A stretch of DNA of 64,000 nt from Jaapia argillacea MUCL 33604 (taxonomy: Eukaryota > Basidiomycota > Agaricomycetes > Jaapiales > Jaapiaceae): assembly GCA_000697665.1 (NCBI GenBank), contig KL197748.1, forward strand, positions 111,386-175,385, in the 5' to 3' direction. Of this stretch, positions 56,112 to 64,000 are shown piece after piece. A program made the translations under genes and the position numbers. Positions within the stretch are counted from its first letter, which is position 1. Each line of letters starts with the position of its first letter. Below the pieces are notes generated by a model that saw only the letters and a list, made by a program, of their open reading frames with translations, ran no database searches and was not told where the DNA came from.

Positions 56112-58357
56112 ATGATGAAGACCACCCTATCATTGCCTTGCACACCCTCTGTCATCCACATCCTGACTCACTCCAAATTCCTCATTTTCATTGACATCAT
56201 TCGACACCTCTGACCTCGTATATCCAGAGGCATAGCACCTGGTATCTCCGCTCCTCTGTTCCAACTTGACCATGGAATCAAGGCATTTCTTTGCAGTGCT
56301 CTCAATCTCCCACAAGAAGAACTCTCGCAATGGTGGGAGACTTTCTCCGAATATGCCTGGCACCAAGAGGCTGCGGACGACACAAATCTCGCTTCTCGGA
56401 AGCGATTGCACCTCGAGGAGTCATCCAATGAGCCTTCAGTCCTTCGCGATGGGAGATACCTGAATGTGTTCTTTGTACATGGCCTCCCACATGAAGTTGG
56501 TGAGTCCTTCTCTTCATCAATACATCAGGCCAGGTACTAGAGTATTATTGTTAGGATTCTATGATATTGAACCCCCGACACGAGTTTGCCTCGATCCACA
56601 GTGCAGGCAACAAAACGGCGAACCACTCGAGCTCACCGAGTGGCGGCAACACCCAGCAACCTTATTCACCTGCACCCTCGGTCTGCTCCCAGTCTGGTCC
56701 CACTCTCTCTACTGCCGAAGTAAGTTTTATTGCAAAATTCATTGATATTGACCACCTCTAATCACCCTCTAACCACTAGAATGTCAAACCCGTTACCACC
56801 CCAATTACTACATCCACGATAATGCAACACAACGGACATATTACCTCAATGTTCTGCATCTTGTTCAGGCCTCAAAACATTTTTATCTCGAAGCGGCGTT
56901 ATGTGAACGTTTCCGTAGTATGATGGTCTGCGCATGGTGAGCACTTTCTTTTGATCACCTTCTCTATTCTTATGACCGGTCAAGCAGGACATCAGCAACC
57001 AATTGTTCCCGAATATACAACTGCAAGACGCTTGATGCAACCTCACGTTTACCATGTCCATGGCCGGTTAGTGTCCTCATGGATTGCGACAATGTGTGGG
57101 ATGCCTTCTTTTTGTATGGTTTACTCAAAGATCACGCCGAACGTGGATCACATCTCGTCCTAGAGCACAGGGCTACTTCTCAGGCCCTCCAGCTGTTGCC
57201 GGCCCTCGAGGAACGGAATGCGGCAATGGTGGGGCCAGGCCAACCTCAATGGAACCATGCATGTCAATCATGCTGTGAAGTCAGAGTTCTCAAAGACGGT
57301 CAAGCATGTATGTACTTCATTCAGCTTGCCTAACATTCTGCTGAGGGTTGTTAGGGGGATTACAAGCTGTTGTCATCGATGGAATCACGATCGGTCACCC
57401 CTGTTGCCGTGTCCACAACTGTAAGCTACCACTACCAAGCCAAAACGCTACATATTGCGATATCCATTCGGCCCTCAAGTCCAAGTGTGCCGTTGAATCT
57501 TGCACAAGCTCCGTTGGCGCAGGGTTTCAAACATGTGCTCTGGCCGACCACCGCATTCTCGAGGAACACCATCTGGAGTCCAATCGTGCAATGTTTCAAT
57601 TGAAGCATTGTTTGGAGCACCTCAAAATATCTCAACCAGATGACTCTCTCCGTACTGAAGGGGGTGGTTCGGGTCTCGCCACTGATGAGCTTACGACTCA
57701 TGGCACTGACAATCTCTGTCATGGGAAGCCTGATGCTGGGAACCGTCGCTTTCGTGCACATTTTGGACGAAGATGGACCCATAACGAAGAGTTATGCGTT
57801 GCGACGTGTGGCGTCATCCTTGGATGTGCAACCTTCTTTGGTTCGGAAGCTCCGAATGGTGTTCAGGTATGTTATTGTTGTTGTTGATTCACCGTACTCA
57901 TCAAAAGTTGTCGCAGATCTTCTGACGCACATTATTCCCAACCCCACAGTCATTGCCTGGGGTGGCATTTCACGATAACAACTGCAATGTCCAAAAAGTC
58001 ATCAAATCGGAAAATGATTCTCATTTCAAATGTTGCGCCCTTCCGGTAGACGTGTTTCACATGAAGGCAAAGCACAAGGAGTCAGATATGTTCTGCGGTA
58101 TGAACTGTAACCCTGCGAATTGGCCTGCACTCACCACCGCCGAGGGTAAGTGGAGGTTCAATTCATCTGCGTCTGAAATCACGAATGCATGGTTTGGAGG
58201 GTTCCAGTCAATTGTTTGAGAGATGAGGGTTGATAGGTACAATTTCTTTTTGGACGAGATGATCAAGTTGAGGAATGAGCTTATCATTGTAGAGCTTCGA
58301 CAGAGGAAGCTCTGCCCATATAACATCCCTCGAGAAGAGCTTCTCAGTGCTAAGTAG
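56112..58357 (+). pseudogene. CxC5/CxC6 KDZ-type transposase-like protein, 6 exons
   Basis: Exons 56112-56499, 56555-56719, 56780-56936, 56988-57307, 57355-57866 and 57917-58357 join in phase: about 660 codons. All introns are GT...AG, 47-60 bp. Domain order: a helical N-terminal part; CxC5 cluster (CLDPQC, LYCRKCQTRYHPNYY); CxC6 cluster (VIDGITIGHPCCRVHNC, then Cys/His pairs); then a RNase H-like core (GRRWTHNEEL, FHDNNC, VDVFHMKAKHK, CNPANWP, SSASEITNAWFGGFQ). I infer Asp-Asp-Glu from IDG, HDNN and SEIT. TGA at 56211, 57923 and 58217 interrupt; the last two fall at conserved Arg (F-R-RTLFPT, IV-R-EMRVDRYNFFLDEM). CxC domains are known N-terminal partners of KDZ transposases in basidiomycetes. 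Confidence 0.82.
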
Positions 58358-58600
58358 GTGACCTGTCCATACATGTTGTGCGGTACTATTATGTGGGTAG
58401 GATTGTGCAAAAAAATACTGTGACTACGTTATCAATATGGTCTGGAGGAGGGAATTGTAACATGAATAATCGAAGGTAATGTAAGTGGCATCGCCAGGAG
58501 GGGGAGTGGGTCGAAGACAAAAGAATGTTTGTGTGAATGAATATGAATAAATGATGATACGTAGCATGAGTTATGCAGGAAGGAAAGTGAGCAAGAAATA

Positions 58601-61316
58601 TTAATCATCAATCTCAATGATGTCCTCGGGTGCAAAGCATGGAACCTGGATGGGTGACACCTCTTTCTTTATCGTTTGAATCCCTGAAGGCGACGGTGCT
58701 GGGGCCGGTGACAACGATGAAGTCGCTGAAGTCGAGGTGAATGGGACTGGTGGAGTGCGGCATGATGGTGGGGAGCGACGTGATGGTGACGTTGAGGATG
58801 AGAAATCGTCATCAGGAAACATCAGGTGGCCATAAGTCCCACTTGCTTTCTTCGTCTTGATGGCAATTTCACGGGAACATTTGAGATCATCTTGAATCAT
58901 GAGAATGACGGTCTCGGGAATGAGCACTCGGTGAGCAAAGATCTTGCCCGGGATAGAGTATAATTTGTCGGACACGGAGTGGCGATATGGGATGACCTCC
59001 TCAGTTAACATGGGAAAGGCTGAAAGAAGTGCATCGTACATGATGCAATACCCACGAGGACCAAAACTAAAGAGATGTGAAGCGGTGAGTACGTGTTCAC
59101 ACCAAGAGGAGCTATTACTCACTAGCCAACACCAATATCATCCATTGACCCATATTCTCCACCGATCGAGAACATCTTCATTGATCCATCTTTCTCAAGA
59201 CGGGCACCAAGCAGTGAAAAGAAGAAGTTGTTCTTCGGCTTGTGGATAATGAGGGAGAGCACGTCTGACACAGCATTGACACAGATTAGGATCTTCTCAA
59301 AGTCAATTCGCCGTGGCCAACCCTCTCGCATTGTATGAGCGAGGATCTCCCATTCAAATCGATGACGTTCGCAATGCTGCGTAGAAGCTGTCACTGGGTG
59401 ACAGCGGCGGTGTCCCTTGTTCCGACGAAATGCACTGTGGGGAGAAGGTTCGCTAATGGCGAGAAGGGCACAAGCGAGGCAAAGAAGATATGCTGTGGGA
59501 TTCGAAGGGTACAGCTCGTCGCAGTAGGGACAAAGGAGCCATGAATCGATGATAAGCCCCACGTCACGATCTGAATCTGATGAGTCGTCATCGGGAGGTT
59601 CCTCGACCTTGATGAGTGGCCGAGTGGCTCCCAAGTCAATGCGTTGCATCAAGGATACAGTGTTTGGGTGCCGATGATGGCTCTGCTCCTCCTCAATGAT
59701 AGACACAAACGATGACCAAAGCCCTTCGTTCGAGCTACCAAATGTCCTGAACTGATCCAAAACTATAGGGCGAAATTCCAGAGCCCAGTCGTAAAATCTG
59801 TGGTGCTTTGTGAAGGTGGATTGCTTGAATGGTTTCTTGAAAGCCTCAGCAAATTGGCCGTTACGTTGAATCTTGGGTCATTGGAGCGAGAGTACTCTCA
59901 TCCTCGCAAAACCCTGAAACATGTCAACGGTGTGGTATCCTGTAGGCCAGGGCTTCTCAGTCGTATCTAGGGCGCTGGTGGATGAGGGTTTGGAGTGCTC
60001 CGAAGGTCGAAGAGTCTCATTGATAGCGGCATCTTCAACCTTGAAAAATGTCGGGTGATGGGCTTTTGACACTCCAGTGGGATGTGCTTCAACGACTTCA
60101 ACATCGGAGTCGGAGTCCAGACTTAAGTCGATCTCGATGCGAGGTTTCTTTACAACCCCGCCAATACTATCATCCTCAACCGACACTCGGCGTCGCTTTC
60201 CGCGGGCGCGAGTCGAAAGTGGTAGACCGGTGGCATCAGTTACTAAGCGGTCCTGAACAATCAGTGGCGGTGGTAGTGTGTGAGGATTTGCGATGTGGAA
60301 GTCGAGCTTTGGACAATAACCAAGGCGGCGTCCTCGAATACCATCAGGAAGTGCTCGATAGAGGAGGATGTTCCTGGGTTCGACAGTACGGGGCGTGGAA
60401 CGCGTGTGAAGCTCCCAGCCTCCTGATTCGCGGCTGTATGTCTCGATGTATGTGCCATGGTCCTTGAGCTCCAAGGCATCGAGAGCTTCCTGGTCATGGT
60501 GGAGGCAAAACAGAGGCATTTGCTCCGTGCAAACAGGAATGGTGATCAGATCTATATGGTCCTATATTTTCATCAGTACACATCGAATATGCAAAGTATA
60601 TGCGTGGCGAGACTCACCTCTAGCCATAATACAAGTTTGATTTGTTTCCGCATATTCGCATGAGCATCGAGCGCGAGGCGCTTGTGGTCCATCACGCGAT
60701 CCTGCAATATCCCTGCATGAGCCGCACTCTTCAACCATCCCGGTCCCACATTCTGCCACATTGGTGCAATCGGGACTGCATGGCTCCTTGGAATTGCAGC
60801 TGGCCCCGAAAGATGCCCTGAAAGCGATGACCCAGACACAACTGGTCCAGAGTTAGATGATGACGTGGCAATGGGCTGAGCTCTCAATGAATGCCCAGGG
60901 ACGGAAGGTGAGGAGGATGCGGGAGGTTGGTCGCCGTTCGTGTTCTGTAAAGTCACAGTTGACTGAGGTCCGACAATCTGCGGAGGATGCTGTGCGGCAG
61001 GTCGAGACGAAGGCAGAAGTTCTTGCAAAACAGCCGGGGTGAGTCGGTGCTTCGAATACGAACACACTCGGTGGGGCAACCCAGCGCGGACCTGAGACTT
61101 AACGAGCTCCCGACAGCATGATATACATTGCCGTCCAGTGCATGCTGTGCTACCCTTTGTTCGCCTGTTCTTCGTTCGACAGGTTTCAGTGGCACAGAAA
61201 ATACCCTCCGTAGGTCTCGCATTACTGGAGGGAATGAACGCCGTACTTGGCTGAGACAGAATCACGGATACTGGTGCTGGGATAGCTGTTTGATTGGTGG
61301 AAGAGGTGAGTTCCAT
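58601..61316 (-). pseudogene. RTC4-domain protein with N-terminal Cys cluster, 3 exons, one TGA
   Basis: Exons 60618-61316, 59123-60561 and 58601-59066 join in phase (about 867 codons). Residues 41-86 form a Cys cluster (FCATETC, ACTGRQCISCC, HRVCSYSKHR). A basic and acidic middle holds NLS-like GKRRRV. The C-terminal part matches the RTC4-like domain: CPYCDELYPSNP, CERHRFEWEI, GWPRRIDFEKIL, and GYFGPRG, which forms only across the last intron, then LIPETVILMIQDDL. TGA 59878 lies in SLQ-x-PKIQRNGQFAEAF. Yeast Rtc4 is known from telomere-capping genetics; no such role is claimed here. It is convergent with the KDZ gene and lies inside the same insertion. An earlier exon (about 61411-61600) is possible. 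Confidence 0.72.
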
Positions 61317-61961
61317 TGCAGCTGTGCTCGTCAAGAATGAGTCAACGATCTGGTGGGCGATATCTCCGTCAAGTACTTCTGTGAGGAAAAGAACGTATCG
61401 GCACCACGGATTAGAACACTAGACGAACCCCTTCAGCACAAGGTGCTTTGGACCAAGGAACATACTCGAACTCACAATGCGGTGGATCCTGTTTTTGTTG
61501 AGTGCGTTTCCCGTCCCTTTGTTGACTGAGGCTGGGTTCAGTTGGTTTCGACAAGCGGGGCAAGCGAAATGAGAAGTATGAGAAGAATAAAGTAGCATAG
61601 ATTAGAGGAGGGATGACATGACACGATTCATCTAGTGGATAGAGAGAGACAAGAGAGAGACGGGGAAGTGAGACGAGAAGTTTATGATGTGTGCGAACTG
61701 TGAAATGTGAAAGGCGGAGCATGACAAGAACTGCGTTGACATTAAACCATAGCACGACACGGCGACCATCGAGCTGACTTGGGAGCGCGTCAACAGGGAG
61801 ATGGGCGGGGCTGGTGGCGAAAGACTACGATGGGAAACGGGTAGCAAACCGCCACGCAGAATGCCAGCAGCGCACGTGCAACGAATTGGGAAGGAAATGG
61901 TTTGCTATGTAGGACGTGGCAATTGCTATATAGTGGGATTCCTAGCCAGTCGGACATTCTG
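61317..61961. other. Right end of the 6.4-kb element
   Basis: It may hold the promoter and a first exon of the RTC4-domain gene (CEFEYVPWSKAPC read on the minus strand near 61445-61485, then TTTTCCTCACAG before 61375). Direct TTGCTATRTAG words lie at 61901-61935. Confidence 0.4.
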
Positions 61962-61971
61962 CAAAATATGA
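61962..61971. repeat. Right target-site duplication of the 6.4-kb element
   Basis: CAAAATATGA, as at 55543-55552. Confidence 0.7.
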
Positions 61972-61981
61972 CATGCCTGAC

Positions 61982-62929
61982 CTGACTCGACAACGGGCTT
62001 GTATTGTTCCAACAAACGCTTCAAAAGCTCGTCCTTTTCTGGGAGTGGTTCACCCTGGGGGAAATACTTCAAAACATTGCTGACGTTCGATACGATATGA
62101 CATAGCTTACCTCATTCAGGACACTACACCATTGGGCGTCGTGTGTAATTGCTACTGAAGCATTCGGATACTAGAGAAATGATCGCGAGTAAATTCAATC
62201 GTCCCTAGGAATTCAACGGAGCAGCAAACCTTATCGAGGAGATAATCGTTGATGGAATCGGCGGGGTGGAATGTCTGAATGGTACTCAATATCTACCCCT
62301 ATACTAATCAAGGGAGATGCTCACAGTTACGTGCTCGGGAACGTGCTCGACGTCAACGTGATAAGCATGTTCGTGACTGGATACCTCCTCAGAGGGATCG
62401 CCTGCCTCGCTGCTCGATGCACGATCTTCACTTGAAGTCGAACGGGAGATGAGACGGCCCAGAAGCCCCGGTCTCGCAGTGCCCTCTGACGTCTCTAGGT
62501 GGAGACGGCGACCAGTCGCAACTGATGATACTGTGAGGGGTGGTGAAAAGAGACTTCCAACCGATCTCCTTCTAACCGAGATCTTGTAGCCTCGAATAAA
62601 CGGCGTCAGATGCTGGTTTCTGTTAGCATGCTGTACTGCAGTGCGGGTGGTAGCCGGAGCGCTTTCTCCCCATCGATAGACATAACTAGCCCCACCAGCC
62701 ACAGCTGGCGTAGCCTGCAGGGTGGCATTGAAAACTCTTCCTCCTGTAGAAGCTTGGTAAACCCCTCCAGCCCATGACTTGGACTTGTCGAATCCAGTGT
62801 TGAGGTAGAGAGAATCCGTCAATACGCCCAACCCACCTCTCCGACGCTCCCGTGTTACAAAATTGTACCACTGTAACCCATTTTCAAGCGCCAAGCGGAG
62901 AAAATCTGTCGACCCTCGAGTAAGATCTG
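61982..62929 (-). pseudogene. Gene D2, N-terminal part, cut by Ty3-4
   Basis: It matches D1 exons 2-5 closely: DLTRGSTDFLRLALENGLQW, LYLNTGFDKSKSWAGGVYQ, ASYVYRWGESAPATTRTAV, SVRRRSVGSLFSPPLTVSS and EHVPEHVTV, then FHPADSINDYLLDK and the 3' exons. The 5' end is lost: similarity stops at GATCTG (62924-62929), exactly where the Ty3-4 LTR begins, equivalent to about 39950 in D1. No in-frame stop is seen up to the break. Confidence 0.75.
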
Positions 62930-63223
62930 TGTCAGCAACAAACAACAACCAGGGATGTGACTGGCAGCAGCGCTGGATGAGGAGTGCGAGTAGCGATCAA
63001 GGAGTAATGAGGTCGACCGATGACACACAAGAGTGGCTGGTTTGGAATAGACCAGCTCAAGACTGGAGTTTGCATTGAGATGGTACAAGCTTATATACTA
63101 CATGGCTAGCTAAGAATAGTCCGATGGTGCAATAAGGCGTCATACTGAGATCTTAATGCTACTGGTTAGAATATTAACGAACGTTCTACAGGTCAGGTGA
63201 TCAAAAGTAAAAAGAACGTGACA
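62930..63223 (-). repeat. Ty3-4 3' LTR
   Basis: 294 bp. On the minus strand it begins TGTCACG, follows a GAGAGGGGGGTAA purine tract (63224-63238) and ends TGCTGACA. A TATATAA box lies in the middle (about 63089-63096, minus strand). The partner LTR is outside the window, so its identity rests on structure and on the break in D2. Confidence 0.8.
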
Positions 63224-63249
63224 TTACCCCCCTCTCAAGGTCCATGTCC

Positions 63250-64000
63250 TCATGGATCGTCGTTAAGGTCCAAAACGTCAACAGGTAACATCCGAACCTG
63301 CAGAGAACGCAATATTAGTCGCTCAGGTGGTCTGTAAGCCGGATGATCCCGATGGAACTTCTTCATCAAATCCTCCCTTTGTTCCTTCACAAACTTCCAG
63401 TCCATCCATTGGTTGTCGCCAGAAGGCTGACCTTTCCACTTCACCATATACTGGATGCTACCGTTATGTTCGCGATATTGGACTAAGGCTTCGATCTCTT
63501 GCTCGGAGCCATCGTGAACGATAGTAGGTGGGGGTGGAGGCAATTTCTGGTTTTTGAATTCTCCCTTCTTGTAGGGACGGAAGTAGGCTTCGTTAAAGAC
63601 AGGGTGGATACGTCGTTTCCTCCACTCGATGGGAAGAGCGAGTTCGTAAGCAGATCCATGTTGTTTTATGATTTTGAAAGGGCCATATCGTTTGTCGTCC
63701 AACTTCTTCATTGGGCGATCTGTCGTAATATTCGTGGCTTCTAACCAGACCATGTCGCCAATCTTGAATTGATATGAGTCGGACTTCTTTCGGTCGTAGT
63801 ACAACTTCATTTGTTCTTGCGCCTTAGCCATTGCGGCTTTAGCGTCGTCCCAGGTTCGGCGCATACGATCATGGAAGTCCTGTACTGACTCGTTGTTTGC
63901 TTTTCGGCGATAATTGACTCCAGTCCAAGGATGTCGGCCATATAATAAATAGAAAGGAGAGTATCCCGTGGTAGAGTGGGGTTTGTTGTTATATGCGAAC
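63250..64000 (-). CDS. Ty3-4 integrase C-terminus and chromodomain, partial, intact
   Basis: The frame is open from the window edge to TGA at 63250, with no internal stop. It starts inside the integrase core end (HSTTGYSPFYLLYGRHP). A GPY-like module follows (MVWLEATNI, RYGPFKIIKQHGSAYEL, HPVFNEAYFRPYKKGEF), then a chromodomain (EIEALVQYREHNGSIQYMVK, WKGQPSGDNQWMDWKFV). The sequence differs from those of Ty3-1 to Ty3-3. The lack of TGA stops suggests a younger copy, but only 250 codons are visible. Confidence 0.88.
   Translation of the reverse strand, partial: FAYNNKPHSTTGYSPFYLLYGRHPWTGVNYRRKANNESVQDFHDRMRRTWDDAKAAMAKAQEQMKLYYDRKKSDSYQFKIGDMVWLEATNITTDRPMKKLDDKRYGPFKIIKQHGSAYELALPIEWRKRRIHPVFNEAYFRPYKKGEFKNQKLPPPPPTIVHDGSEQEIEALVQYREHNGSIQYMVKWKGQPSGDNQWMDWKFVKEQREDLMKKFHRDHPAYRPPERLILRSLQVRMLPVDVLDLNDDP

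Larger units (their letters stand above)
55553..61961. mobile_element. Candidate KDZ-class DNA transposon carrying CxC5/CxC6 and RTC4-domain genes
   Basis: The block lies inside an intron of D2: its donor is at 61981 and its acceptor at 55516, while the same intron in D1 is only 48 bp (38951-38998). CAAAATATGA flanks both sides. The two ends share an imperfect inverted repeat of about 23 bp (GAACATACGACTCGC at 55553; GAATGTCCGACTGGC read inward from 61959; 16 of 23 match). TTGCTATRTAG-like words repeat near both ends. Inside are two convergent genes, a KDZ-type transposase (56112-58357) and an RTC4-domain gene (58601-61316), both with CGA to TGA stops. KDZ elements are known to give about 8-bp duplications; the linkage to an RTC4 gene is my observation. 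Confidence 0.7.

Overview
ORGANISM. This is nuclear DNA of a mushroom-forming basidiomycete (Agaricomycetes), judged from introns of 43-60 bp with CTAAC-like branch sites, gene families I know from agaricomycetes (F-box/LRR proteins, a multi-membrane-span family, a CxC5/CxC6 KDZ-type transposase, an RTC4-domain protein) and a crowd of Ty3/gypsy chromodomain retrotransposons. I cannot name the species. No rRNA, tRNA, CRISPR or prokaryotic operon is visible. Positions 17077-17873 are an assembly gap. LAYOUT. 1-2488: a tandem repeat and the N-terminal half of a membrane-protein gene. 2489-13151: Ty3-1, a complete LTR element with a third, spliced reading frame after pol; the C-terminal half of the membrane gene follows (13152-14453). 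14491-20198: a 311-bp direct repeat, an F-box relic, a large inverted repeat around the gap, and an 818-bp foldback element. 20530-29522: Ty3-2, with a -1 frameshift site between gag and pol and a zinc-knuckle ORF after pol. 30610-35175: a dead hAT transposase, an F-box relic and a 599-bp PIF/Harbinger-like foldback element. 35456-40477: two host genes, C1 (unknown) and D1 (an unknown agaricomycete domain joined to a pseudokinase; 11 exons modelled, reading frame intact). 41590-44216: tandem fragments of C and the broken paralogue C2. 44682-53762: Ty3-3 on the minus strand. 54231-62929: D2, the paralogue of D1, cut by two insertions: a 6.4-kb DNA-transposon candidate (55553-61961) in an intron and Ty3-4 (62930 to the window end) in an exon. 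MAIN OBSERVATIONS. (1) The coding frames of the three full LTR elements stay open for kilobases except for TGA codons: by my count 41 internal TGA, one TAG and no TAA, and where the residue is conserved it is arginine (CGA). The LTR pairs differ at about 39 positions, about 37 of which fit CpG to TpG/CpA change. A paralogue in the window shows CGA to TGA directly. This is what deamination of methylated CpG would give. (2) The 6.4-kb element carries a KDZ/CxC transposase-like gene convergent with an RTC4-domain gene that has its own cysteine cluster; it is flanked by a 10-bp direct repeat and the empty site is seen in the paralogue D1. (3) Ty3-1 has a hidden, intron-containing ORF3 that becomes continuous only when an 86-bp intron is removed and TGA is ignored. 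HOW THE PARTS FIT. The window is a nest of successive insertions into a small set of host genes; nearly all mobile units are decayed by the same CpG process, while D1 and the Ty3-4 fragment are not.
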